Below are positions 56,010 through 64,000 of a DNA stretch of 64,000 nucleotides, piece by piece; position 1 is the stretch's first letter, and the number at the start of each line of letters is the position of its first letter. The stretch lies in assembly GCA_017983755.1 (NCBI GenBank), contig JAGOAU010000010.1:36444-100443 (forward strand), read 5' to 3'. The translations under genes and the position numbers were made by a program. The notes beneath the pieces are model-generated. The model was not told where the DNA came from. It ran no database searches and worked only from the letters and a program-made list of their open reading frames with translations. The DNA is from Azonexus sp. GTDB lineage: Bacteria > Pseudomonadota > Gammaproteobacteria > Burkholderiales > Rhodocyclaceae.

Positions 56010-56716
56010 TCGCGGTGCGGCGAGTGGCCGCATTGGGGCAGCTTGAGGAGCGTCGCATCGGCCACGCGCTCGGCGATGACCTCGATCTGGCGCATCGTCG
56101 CGTACTCGTCGTCCTCACCCTGGATCGCCAGCACCGGGCAGCGGATCGGCGGCAGGTATTCCTCGATGTTCCAGTCGCGGAAGGCGGGCGACAGCCAGGT
56201 GTCGTTCCAGTCGGCAAATACCCGCGCCGTATCGGCGTGATAGCGCTCCAGCTTCTGCGGCAGGTCGGTTGCGGTCCACGCCTCTTTGGCGGCCAAAATG
56301 CCCGTCAGCGTTTCTTCCTCGACGAACTCGTGCGGCGCCATGACTATGACCCCGAGCGGCACCTCGGGAAAGGCCCCGGCGAAAATCAGCGCAATGCTGC
56401 CGCCATCGCTGTGGCCGAAGAGCAGCGGGCGCTCGATGCCCAACTCCGCCAGCAGCGCCGGCAGCTGTTCGAGCGCCTCGCGGTGCATGTAGCGCGGCGT
56501 GCGCGCTTCCGTGTAAGGCTGGGAATGGCCATAGCCGGCGCGCGACCAGACGATCACCCGGCAGCCGGTCACCGCCGCCACGCGTTCGGGAAAATGCCGC
56601 CACATGGCGATGCAGCCGAGGCCTTCGTGCAGCATAAGTATGGTCGGCAGGCCGGAGCGATGTGCCGGGTAGTCGAGATATTCGAGGCGCAGGCCGTTGA
56701 CAACGAGATGTTTCAT
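55949..56716 (-). CDS. Alpha/beta hydrolase
   Basis: 255 residues. The nucleophile elbow is GHSDGGS (about 103-109); the acid lies in IQGEDDEYAT (about 202) and the His in CGHSPHRDQP (about 230). Resembles esterase or haloperoxidase-type hydrolases; no specific substrate can be deduced. The end overlaps mtfA convergently by 61 nt, and the start overlaps the preceding hydrolase stop by 4 nt (ATGA). It holds a degenerate dispersed motif (56269-56300). Confidence 0.9.
   Translation of the reverse strand: MKHLVVNGLRLEYLDYPAHRSGLPTILMLHEGLGCIAMWRHFPERVAAVTGCRVIVWSRAGYGHSQPYTEARTPRYMHREALEQLPALLAELGIERPLLFGHSDGGSIALIFAGAFPEVPLGVIVMAPHEFVEEETLTGILAAKEAWTATDLPQKLERYHADTARVFADWNDTWLSPAFRDWNIEEYLPPIRCPVLAIQGEDDEYATMRQIEVIAERVADATLLKLPQCGHSPHRDQPAAVLGAVDAFVRRLSGS
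56269..56300 (+). repeat. USS-like dispersed motif, degenerate, inside hydrolase gene
   Basis: TTGCGGTCCAC (one mismatch in the core) with TTT and AAAAT tracts at the usual spacing. Confidence 0.5.
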
Positions 56717-57573
56717 GGCGATGGGGCAAGCAGGAAGTCACGGGCGACGGCAATCTGGTCGTCGGTCAGGAACAGCGGCGCATGGCCGACCTCAGGGATT
56801 TCGGCCAGTTTTGCCTGTGGACCGCGGCTGCCCATCTGCTGCCAGGTCTCGCGCGTCAGCAGGTCGGATTCGGCGCCGCGCACGACCAGGGTCGGGCAGC
56901 GCACCCGCTCGTAGTAAGGCCAGAGGTCGATCGGCTCGCCCGTGAAGGCAGCCTTGAACGGCTCGGAAACGCGCGGATCGTAGCGGAAGCGCCAGGTGCC
57001 GTCGGCATCGCGGATGACGCTGTGCTCGGTCAGGTGCCGCCACTGCGCGTCGCCGAGCCTGCCGAACGGCGCGCTGACGAGACGGATGTAGGCTTCGGCC
57101 GCTTCCAGGCTGGGCCAGCGCGGGTCGGTGCCGACGTAGGAGGCGATGCGTGCGATCGATTCCGGCGTGATTTCGGGTCCGACGTCACTCAATACCAGCC
57201 GGCGCACCGGCGACCCCTCCATGCTGGCCAGCGCGATGCCGATCAGCCCGCCCATCGAAATGCCGACCCAGTCCACCGTCTCGACATCGAGGCGAGCGAT
57301 CAGCGTGACGACGTCGGCGACGTAGTTGGGAATCGCGTATGCCGCCGGATCCTTAAGCCAGTCGCTCAGGCCGCGCCCGGCGATGTCCGGGCAGACGACC
57401 CGGTAATGGGAAGCCAGCGCCCGGGCAAGAAAATCGAAATCGCGGCAGTTGCGGGTCAGGGCATGCACGCAGACCAGGACCTTTGGATTCCGCGGGTCGC
57501 CCCACTCGGTATAAGCCATGCGATGCAGGCCGGCCGGGCCGGCGCATTGCACGCTGCGCAGTCTGAATTCCAT
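56713..57573 (-). CDS. Alpha/beta hydrolase
   Basis: 286 residues. The oxyanion region is CVHALTRNCRDFDFLA, the nucleophile elbow GISMGG (about 106), the acid VRGAESDLLT (about 232) and the His EVGHAPLF (about 264). ATG 57573 is fixed by an excellent GAGGAGG. Forms a coupled pair with the downstream hydrolase. The product class is clear, the substrate is not. Confidence 0.92.
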   Translation of the reverse strand: MEFRLRSVQCAGPAGLHRMAYTEWGDPRNPKVLVCVHALTRNCRDFDFLARALASHYRVVCPDIAGRGLSDWLKDPAAYAIPNYVADVVTLIARLDVETVDWVGISMGGLIGIALASMEGSPVRRLVLSDVGPEITPESIARIASYVGTDPRWPSLEAAEAYIRLVSAPFGRLGDAQWRHLTEHSVIRDADGTWRFRYDPRVSEPFKAAFTGEPIDLWPYYERVRCPTLVVRGAESDLLTRETWQQMGSRGPQAKLAEIPEVGHAPLFLTDDQIAVARDFLLAPSP

Positions 57574-57653
57574 GTGATTCCTCCTCGGCCCCCAATGTAG
57601 CACCTCGCCACGGAGCAATCTATAATGCATGACATAACATTAAGGAGACCGTC

Positions 57654-58511
57654 ATGCCGCGCATCCAGGTTGGAGACATTTCCCTGAACTACATCGAGCA
57701 CGGCAGCGGCGACAACGTCGTCCTCGCCGTCCATGGCAATCTCGGTTGCGCCCACTGGCTCGACCTTGCGATGCCGCTTCTCCCGGCAAACATCCGCGTC
57801 ATCGCCGCCGAATGGCGCGGCTGCGGGGATTCGGACAAACCCGAACCGGCCGCCGACTATTCCAATTACACGATGGAAACGCACGCCCGCGACCATCTCG
57901 CGCTGCTCGACGCGCTGGGTGTTGAAAAATGCCACCTCTACGGCCATTCGACCGGCGGCATCATCATCTCGCACATGCTGACCATGGCGCCGGAGCGCTT
58001 CGGCAAGGTACTCATGCTCGATCCGGTCAGCCCGCTCGGCCTGCAACTCGATCCGGGCCAGATCGGCATCCTAACCGCCATGAAAACCGACCGCGACGTC
58101 AGCTATGCTGGCCTGGCCAGCGCGGCGCCGACGCTGTTCCGTCCGGAAACCATGGTCGCCGGCCAGATGCCACAGTTCGCTGACGCCACCAGCACGGCGC
58201 AACGCGACCTGTTCGCCCTGATCATCGACAAGACCCGCACGCTTTCCGACGGCATCTGGTTTGGCACCCCACACAACCTGGGGCTGGAATGGGATTCGGG
58301 CGCCTTGGCCAAACGCATGCCGGAAATGACGCACGAGCACCTGATCCTCTACGGCAAGATGGACTACTGGATTCCGCGAGATCACATGGATGTCATGGCG
58401 CAGAGGCTGCCCAACGCCCGCCTCGAGATCTTCCCTTATGTCGGCCACTCGATGAACCTGGAACAGCCGCTGCTGTTCGCCCGCGTGTTCGGCGCCTTCT
58501 TCCGCGACTGA
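57654..58511 (+). CDS. Alpha/beta hydrolase
   Basis: 285 residues. The nucleophile elbow is GHSTGG (about 99), the acid YGKMDYWIPRDH (about 243) and the His VGHSMNLEQP (about 265). Divergent from the two minus-strand hydrolases and only distantly similar to them. AAGGAGA precedes the ATG. A terminator follows. Substrate unknown. Confidence 0.92.
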   Translation: MPRIQVGDISLNYIEHGSGDNVVLAVHGNLGCAHWLDLAMPLLPANIRVIAAEWRGCGDSDKPEPAADYSNYTMETHARDHLALLDALGVEKCHLYGHSTGGIIISHMLTMAPERFGKVLMLDPVSPLGLQLDPGQIGILTAMKTDRDVSYAGLASAAPTLFRPETMVAGQMPQFADATSTAQRDLFALIIDKTRTLSDGIWFGTPHNLGLEWDSGALAKRMPEMTHEHLILYGKMDYWIPRDHMDVMAQRLPNARLEIFPYVGHSMNLEQPLLFARVFGAFFRD

Positions 58512-58532
58512 GGCCGCTCATCCATCGACATC

Positions 58533-58556
58533 AGGGCAGCCTGTGGGCTGCCCTGT
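58533..58556. terminator. Terminator hairpin between convergent hydrolase and ldhA
   Basis: Perfect 10-bp stem CAGGGCAGCC / GGCTGCCCTG with a 4-nt loop. The T-run is weak (TGCATTTTC). Confidence 0.65.
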
Positions 58557-58565
58557 GCATTTTCA

Positions 58566-59564
58566 CTACGCGCCGGCCGAAATTTCGTCGGTCAGCGGTT
58601 GTCCGGTGGCAAACTGCGTGGCACTGCGCAGCGTGGTCTCGCTGATCGTCGTGATCGCCTCGCGTGTGAAGAAGGCCTGGTGCCCGGTGATGATCACGTT
58701 GGGGAAGGAGATCAGCCGCTGCAGCACGTCGTCGGTAACGATTACGCTCGACAGGTCACGGAAGAACAACCCTGCTTCCTGTTCATAGACGTCGGCAGCG
58801 AAACCGCCGATCTGACCGCTCTTGAGGCCCTCGATGACGGCCTCGGTATCGACCAGCCCACCGCGGCTGGTGTTGATCAGCAATACACCGGGCTTGGCAC
58901 GGGCGATCGTGTCCGCGTTGATGATGTGGTAAGTCTCTGGGGTGAGCGGCGCGTGCAGCGAGACGATGTCGGCGTCGTGGCCGATCTCTCCCGGCGCGGC
59001 ATAATGCCCGCCGAGCGCCTCGAATTCGGGCGACGGGAATTTGTCGTAGCCGATCACGTTGCAGCCGAAGCCGACCATGATCTTGGCGAAGATACGACCG
59101 ATCTTGCCGGTGCCGATGACGGCGACCGACTTGCCGTGCAGGTCGAAGCCCATCAACCCGTCGAGCGCGAAGTTGGAATCGCGCGTCCTGTTGTAGGCGC
59201 GATGGATCTTGCGGTTGATCGCCTGCAGCAGCGCCACGGCATGTTCAGCGACCGAGTACGGCGAATAATCCGTGACGCGCACGACCTTGAGGCCGAGCTG
59301 TGCCGCTGCTTTCAGGTCGACATTGTTGAAGCCGGTGCAGCGCAGGGCGACCAGCCCCGTGCCCCCTGCCTTCAATTGAGCCAGCACCTCGGCGTCGGCC
59401 TTGTCGTTAACGAAAATGCAGACGGCGTCGTAGCCGGCAGCCAGATGGACATTGTCGAGGTCGAGCGGAACCTCGTAGTACTTGAGCGTGTGCCCCTCGG
59501 CAGCATTGGCGGCGTCGAGGTATTCGCGGTCATAGCGCTTGGCGCTGAATACGGCGATCTTCAT
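58566..59564 (-). CDS. ldhA: D-lactate dehydrogenase (2-hydroxyacid dehydrogenase)
   Basis: 332 residues, very close in pattern to E. coli LdhA, which reduces pyruvate to D-lactate with NADH. Features: FSAKRYDREYLDAAN, ALRCTGFNNVD, the Rossmann motif GTGKIG (about 151), INTSRGGLVDTEAV with catalytic Arg (about 235), Glu in VYEQEAG (about 264) and catalytic His in GHQAFFTREA (about 296). The role is fermentation or lactate metabolism. 35 nt separate it from the upstream transporter gene. Confidence 0.95.
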   Translation of the reverse strand: MKIAVFSAKRYDREYLDAANAAEGHTLKYYEVPLDLDNVHLAAGYDAVCIFVNDKADAEVLAQLKAGGTGLVALRCTGFNNVDLKAAAQLGLKVVRVTDYSPYSVAEHAVALLQAINRKIHRAYNRTRDSNFALDGLMGFDLHGKSVAVIGTGKIGRIFAKIMVGFGCNVIGYDKFPSPEFEALGGHYAAPGEIGHDADIVSLHAPLTPETYHIINADTIARAKPGVLLINTSRGGLVDTEAVIEGLKSGQIGGFAADVYEQEAGLFFRDLSSVIVTDDVLQRLISFPNVIITGHQAFFTREAITTISETTLRSATQFATGQPLTDEISAGA

Positions 59565-59599
59565 GGCATGTCTCCTGATGTTGTTTGTTCATTGACCGG

Positions 59600-61192
59600 C
59601 TAGCCGCCCAGCAATGCGGCCGCTACCTGGACGAAGACGATCTTGGCGACCGTCATCGACGGGAAGATCATGGCGTAGCCGACATCCGGCTTGTCGGTCG
59701 GCGCGACGCGTCCGGCAAAGGCCAGAATGGCCGGATTGCCGGTCGCCCCGCTGATGACACCGGCCGTCGTATCGAAGGGCAGCCGGAACACCCACAGCGC
59801 CAGCACGGCGGTAATCAGCACCAGGGCAAGAAGGATCAGTGCTCCATAGACGATGAAGGTGATCCCCTGCGCCCCGACGGTCGCGAAGAACTTGGGCCCG
59901 GAAGCGATACCGACCTGGGCGAGAAAGATGGTCAGGCCGAAGTTGCGCAGGACGAGGTTTGCCGACAGCGGCATGGACCACACGAATGGTCCGGTACGCC
60001 TGACCTTGCCAAGCCAGAGCGCAAGCAACAGCAGCGCGGCGAGGCCAAGCGTCAGCCGGGCGACGCCGGGAATGACGATCGGGATAAGGCCAAGGCCCAG
60101 CCCAAGCGCGGCACCGATACCGATCGAGACGAAGCTCAGTTCGGCTGTGCCCTTGATCGAGTCGCCGAAGAACTTGCGCATCGCCTTGCTGTCATTGCGG
60201 TTCATCAGGAGACCTACGCGGTCGCCAAACTCGAGGACCAGCTCCGGATTGGGCAGCATATCCGCATCGCCACGGCGAACCTGGACGATGGACGCGGAGA
60301 CCCCCTCGGGGAAACGGAGATCGCCGAGCGCCAGACCGACCACCGCCTTGCTCGATGCGAACACGCGCTGGTAATCGAGATCCTCGCGGTGGCTGGTCAT
60401 GCGCCCCGGCTGTAGTTCCCCGCAAAGCTCCGCAGCCTTCTTGAGCGCTTCGGGACTTGTGCTCGTTGCCAGCAGCACGTCATCGTCGCGCAGCACGAGG
60501 CTGTCGGACGGCAGCTGGTTGTGGTGTTCGCGGCGGATTGCGGCGACGGCGACGCCGGGTGGCAATTTGGCCGCCAGCAGCGACAGGCGCTTGCCGACAA
60601 ACTCCGAGTTATGCAAGGCGATCTCGGCCAGTTCGATGACCTGGTTGGCGGGTTGCTCGATCTTCGGCTTGAGAATGGCCTTGAGCGCGTAGATACACAG
60701 GATCGGACCCGCGACCCCGAATGGATAGGCCACCGAGTAGCCGACTGCCGCGCCGTCGCCCTTGAGTGTGGCAATAATCGCCTGCAGCGTCGCCGTACTG
60801 GTGCCCGAGCCGGCGAACATGCCGAGCGCCTCGTCGAGCCTGATACCGGCGAACGGCACCAGCGCCAGCGCCACGCCGCCGGCGCCGAGCACACCGAGGA
60901 AGGCGGCAGCATTGGCCTTGAGGCCCTCGGGGGTCGTCATACCCTTGAAGAACTGGGCGCCGTACTGGATGCCGACGCCGTAGAGAAAGAGCAGCAGCCC
61001 GAGCGTACCGAGCAGCGCCGGCGGCGCCGCCTTGGGCGCAAACCCGCCGATCGCCAGCCCGACGAAGAGCACAGCGCCGGAACCCAGCGAAAAACCCTTG
61101 ATATTGATTTCGCCGACGATGTAGCCGAGCGCAACGGTAAGAAAAAGCGTCAGCAGCGGCTGGGTTTCGAGCAGCATTCTGATCTGTTCCAT
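59600..61192 (-). CDS. AspT/YidE-family transporter with TrkA-C domains
   Basis: 530 residues of the aspartate:alanine exchanger family. Two membrane halves (about 1-170 and 370-530, each about five to six helices) flank a cytoplasmic region with two RCK/TrkA-C domains (about 185-270 and 280-360: NQVIELAEIALHNSEFVGKRLS, GVSASIVQVRRGDADMLPNPELVLEFGDRV). GSGTSTATLQAIIA and GATGNPAILAFAGR are the paired family motifs. GGGAGGTGAT precedes ATG 61192. Location ahead of ldhA could suggest transport of a carboxylate, which is not proven. Confidence 0.92.
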   Translation of the reverse strand: MEQIRMLLETQPLLTLFLTVALGYIVGEINIKGFSLGSGAVLFVGLAIGGFAPKAAPPALLGTLGLLLFLYGVGIQYGAQFFKGMTTPEGLKANAAAFLGVLGAGGVALALVPFAGIRLDEALGMFAGSGTSTATLQAIIATLKGDGAAVGYSVAYPFGVAGPILCIYALKAILKPKIEQPANQVIELAEIALHNSEFVGKRLSLLAAKLPPGVAVAAIRREHHNQLPSDSLVLRDDDVLLATSTSPEALKKAAELCGELQPGRMTSHREDLDYQRVFASSKAVVGLALGDLRFPEGVSASIVQVRRGDADMLPNPELVLEFGDRVGLLMNRNDSKAMRKFFGDSIKGTAELSFVSIGIGAALGLGLGLIPIVIPGVARLTLGLAALLLLALWLGKVRRTGPFVWSMPLSANLVLRNFGLTIFLAQVGIASGPKFFATVGAQGITFIVYGALILLALVLITAVLALWVFRLPFDTTAGVISGATGNPAILAFAGRVAPTDKPDVGYAMIFPSMTVAKIVFVQVAAALLGG

Positions 61193-61298
61193 ATCACCTC
61201 CCTGGCATACGCCTTCCAAGATACGGACTTTCCATGAGCATCAACTCCAGCGGCGTTCGGCAAATGCTGCACCGCTTGAAAACAAGTATAGACCTGCC

Positions 61299-61338
61299 CG
61301 GTTGCGGTCGACAGCGAAAAATGACCAAAAATGCGCCG
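61299..61338 (+). repeat. USS-like dispersed motif, intergenic copy
   Basis: GGTTGCGGTCGAC core with AAAAAT and AAAAAT tracts 10 nt apart. The 320-nt interval 61193-61510 contains this, a terminator, and no gene. Confidence 0.78.
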
Positions 61339-61463
61339 TCGAGAAATGACATCGTGGTGCGGAAATTCGACCTACCGGCCGGCCCGCGTGATTTGCATCC
61401 AGCCGCCCGGACTATCGTGTCGGCAAACGATCGGCCTTACCCGAACCATCACGGCTTCCACGC

Positions 61464-61492
61464 AAAAAACAAGGCCGCCCGCAGGCGGCCTT
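61464..61492 (-). terminator. Intrinsic terminator of the exported hydrolase gene
   Basis: Stem AAGGCCGCC / GGCGGCCTT with loop CGCA, followed by GTTTTTTG on the minus strand. Confidence 0.88.
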
Positions 61493-61510
61493 GCATCGAT
61501 CACAGCGGCC

Positions 61511-62869
61511 CTACTTCGCCAGCCCGGCCGGTTTCTCGACCGCTGCCTGCGCGCCGCCACCGCCACTTGCACCGGCGATGCCCGGCAGGCTTGTGGTGAA
61601 GGTGTTGTCAACGAAGGACTTGATCGTATCCTTCAACACATTCGGCGCCTTGAACACGGCGTAATGCGCGGTCGGATCGGGGAAGCTGGCGAACGCCGCA
61701 CCCTCGACGGCCTGCGCCGCCTTCCGCGCGTTATCGACGATCAGCCACTTGTCGGTATCGACGTGCACCACCAGGGTCCGCGCCTTGATCCGCTTGAGAT
61801 CCTTGTTGATGTTGTAGTTGAAGCCGGAATCGTTGCGATACCAGAAGTCGACCGGATCCTCGTTCTTGACCCGAGCGATCCAGGCTGCCGACTGATTGCC
61901 GGTCGGTTCCCAGTAGAAGACTTCGCGCTCGATCCTGTCCCACGGGGTTGCTGAACGCACCGGGAAAGTGAAGCCGGTCAGTTGCAGGCGCGACCACATG
62001 AACTGTAGCCCCTGCTTGGGATGCTGGTCGACCGGCAGATGGTAGTAGTTTCCGTTGGTCGCCCGCCACTTGGGGTCGCTTTCGATCGCCGCCTGGGCGA
62101 GCAGGAAAGTCCAGGCACCGATCGGATCGTCGCCGTCGGAGGCCGTCGTGCCGCCGATCGGCATGATCGCCTTGACGAAGCCGCTCGGCGAATACATCAC
62201 CCCCCACACCCAGCTCTGCGTAGCGCCCATGGAAACCCCGGTGGCGACCTCGACCTGGGCGATTTTCAGATGATCGCGGAGCAGACGATAATTGCTCTGC
62301 ACCATGTCGAAGTAGCTGTAGTGCGGAAACTTGCGCCCCAGCCCGTCGGACGGCTTGGAGGTGCCCCAAAGGCCCAGCGCGTCGAGGAAGACCACGTAAT
62401 ACTTGTTGGTATCGATGGCCTTGCCGGGGCCGACCACCGCACCGCCGGAGAAGCCGTTGCCGGGCTGGCCGTCGTACCAGAAGTTGTACATGTTGGTCGA
62501 ATCGCCGGAGTAGAAGGTATTGACGATCACCGCGTTGATGATCTCGCCCCGGTCGTTACGCTTCGGTGTACCCACGGCAATGTAGGCAACCTTCAGCGGT
62601 GCGGCACCCAGCGATTCGAGCGTCGTTCCACCCTCGCCGCCGTTGCGCCAGGTTTCCGGGTCGGCGTCGAGATTGTATTTGCCGCCAATGCGGAAATTGG
62701 GAATCTCGTAGTGGCGTTTCAGGTGGTCGAACTCCATCGACCCCGAATTCGGCGTCAGCGGGAACTTGGTGTCGGCCGCCAGCGCAACGCCCGGCAGCGC
62801 GAATACAGCAGCCAGCGCCAAGGCAACGATATGCTTTTTCACGTCAGCTTTCCTCATGTTCGTTTTCAT
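61511..62869 (-). CDS. Exported alpha/beta hydrolase (MetX-like fold)
   Basis: 452 residues. The signal peptide (about 1-31) ends ALPGVALAAD. The fold order resembles homoserine acetyltransferase-type hydrolases: NAVIVNTFYSGDS, the oxyanion region, nucleophile elbow GVSMGA (about 213), acid VVHVDTDKWL (about 372) and His PTAHYAVF. The tail is GGGGAQAAVEKPAGLAK. GAGGTG lies upstream of ATG 62869. It follows a broken hydrolase by 8 nt, and both end in KPAGLAK. Substrate unknown. Confidence 0.88.
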   Translation of the reverse strand: MKTNMRKADVKKHIVALALAAVFALPGVALAADTKFPLTPNSGSMEFDHLKRHYEIPNFRIGGKYNLDADPETWRNGGEGGTTLESLGAAPLKVAYIAVGTPKRNDRGEIINAVIVNTFYSGDSTNMYNFWYDGQPGNGFSGGAVVGPGKAIDTNKYYVVFLDALGLWGTSKPSDGLGRKFPHYSYFDMVQSNYRLLRDHLKIAQVEVATGVSMGATQSWVWGVMYSPSGFVKAIMPIGGTTASDGDDPIGAWTFLLAQAAIESDPKWRATNGNYYHLPVDQHPKQGLQFMWSRLQLTGFTFPVRSATPWDRIEREVFYWEPTGNQSAAWIARVKNEDPVDFWYRNDSGFNYNINKDLKRIKARTLVVHVDTDKWLIVDNARKAAQAVEGAAFASFPDPTAHYAVFKAPNVLKDTIKSFVDNTFTTSLPGIAGASGGGGAQAAVEKPAGLAK

Positions 62870-62877
62870 GGCGCACC

Positions 62878-64000
62878 TCACTTGGCCAGACCGGCCGGCT
62901 TGTCGCCGCCGGCAGCGGGCGCAGCGGCAGCCATCGGCTTGGCGCCGTTGATCAGCGAGTCGATCACGTCGGGCGTCACCGAGTTCACATGGCGGGTCTT
63001 CATGAAGCTGACCGTGTCGCGAGCGAATTCGAGCGGCACATCGGTGTGGATGAAGTGCCCGACCCCCGGGTAGATCTTGACCACCGGCGGGTTGCCCGCG
63101 GCCGTCATGCGCTCGACGAAGGGAATGATGACCTGCTTCGACTTGTCGTTCAGCCCATTGAGCGCAGTACTCGGGATGAACGGCTCGATGGCGCCGAACG
63201 CCAGGAAGATCGGTGCCTTGATCTGCGGCAGACGCTTGTACAGCGAGTTCTCGTCCTCACGCGCATTTTCCGAACACATCGAGAAAGTGTCGTAGTGGAA
63301 CAGGAAGGCCCATTGCTCGAACTCGCGCTTGTTGCCGGTGATCATTGCGATGCGCTGGTCGGTGTGCAGACGCGAGTACTGGGTATCGTTCACGAAGTAA
63401 CCAGCCGGTGCGGGAACAGCATTGCCTGCGGCGTCGCGCTTTTGCCAGTAGAAGAAGTCACGCACCTGCTGCGGCGTGCGCTTCAATTCGGACTCGACCA
63501 ACCCAAACGGACCCCATGCGGCTTGCCAGCGATTCAAGTCGCGGCCGATAGCCTTGTCGCAAATCGGCAGTTCCTTGTCACCCAGCTTGAAGTTCTTCGG
63601 ATACTCTTCGAGACCGGCCGGGCCTTCGAGAATCAGCCCACCTACCGCTTCCGGATATCGTCCAGCGTACGCGCCTGCGACTTGTCGAGGTTACCAGGGC
63701 CGGATGTACCAGCCAGCGGCATGTCGGGCACGATCACGCGGAAGCCGCGTTCGACAGCATATTTGACGACGTTGCCGTAGTGGGCGCCGAACGCCCCCTT
63801 GCCGTGAACCATGACCAGCGTCGGCGGATTGGCTTCCTTGCCGCAGTATTCGTCCATGTAGCCGATCTGCCAGTTGACGCCATTGCGATCCTTGGCATTG
63901 GCGTATTTGACCGGGAACGGGTAAACGATTTCATCCTTCCAGAATGACTTCTTCGGATCCGGGTTCATGTTGACGCGCGGCCGGCGGTAATTCTTGGCCT
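62878..64000 (-). pseudogene. Broken alpha/beta hydrolase gene (5' end beyond window)
   Basis: The N-terminal part (63642-63968 and further upstream) ends ...DKSQARTLDDIRKR and stop. The C-terminal part continues in another frame from about 63660 as RYPEAVGGLILEGPAGLEEYP and runs to KPAGLAK and stop at 62878. The GxSxG nucleophile elbow, expected between DDIR and RYPE, is absent, so an internal deletion of a few tens of codons plus frameshift removed the catalytic Ser. Codons upstream of Met 63968 stay open to the window edge (AKNYRRPRVN). An assembly or sequencing error is the alternative. Confidence 0.8.

Overview
The window is about 64 kb of GC-rich (roughly 64 % by eye) chromosome with dense, mostly vertical gene content. 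It suggests a betaproteobacterium of the Rhodocyclales type (Dechloromonas/Azonexus-like). The evidence is CcoG paralogues, a DUF4212/symporter pair with DUF294 proteins, a symporter-histidine kinase beside acs, class I fumarase, RelA and PPK1, and menaquinone (men) genes. The species assignment is inference. No rRNA, CRISPR array, prophage, transposase or integrase was seen. One tRNA, Ser(GGA), is present.

Layout. 1-6.4 kb: 3' part of a CzcA-type metal efflux pump, a dicarboxylate/glutamate:cation symporter, a gamma-carbonic anhydrase homologue and ccoG. 6.7-8.1 kb: an orphan sigma-54 activator. 8.1-22.5 kb, all minus strand: acs followed by a long, tightly overlapping cluster comprising a newly noticed 35-codon ORF, a small membrane protein, a symporter-histidine kinase, a single-domain response regulator, a PAS/exonuclease fusion, two DUF294 proteins, a degenerate exonuclease, and a DUF4212/Na+-solute symporter pair. 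This looks like an acetate or short-carboxylate sensing and uptake module. 22.7-28.9 kb: UPF0114 protein, fumarase, glycine-zipper protein, a putative metalloprotease with a decayed copy, a LuxR-like regulator divergent from a small exported protein, and a PQQ-type sugar dehydrogenase. 28.9-33.5 kb: ilvBN with a Val/Ile-rich leader peptide and terminator (attenuator), then nfeD and stomatin. 33.5-49.6 kb: menB-menC and menE-menF separated by acuR-acuI, an alcohol dehydrogenase, a truncated copy of menE, and a nitric-oxide/redox block (DUF3079, PAS protein, NsrR-like repressor, second ccoG, KdpDE-like pair, Fpr, Crp/Fnr-like regulator). 49.6-64 kb: ppk1, relA, EamA exporter, mtfA, three alpha/beta hydrolases, ldhA, an AspT-family transporter, and two tandem exported hydrolases, one of them broken and running off the window.

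The most unusual signal is not a gene. A short motif with core TTGCGGTCGAC, followed by two short A/T tracts about one helical turn apart, recurs roughly every 3-4 kb on both strands. It occurs between genes and inside conserved genes. Its architecture is like the DNA uptake signal sequences of Pasteurellaceae, and the window may show an undescribed uptake-sequence or repeat family. The other main points are two candidate leader-peptide/terminator devices (ilvBN and the acs-linked sensor operon) and the duplicated, partly deleted menE that brackets the NO/redox block.
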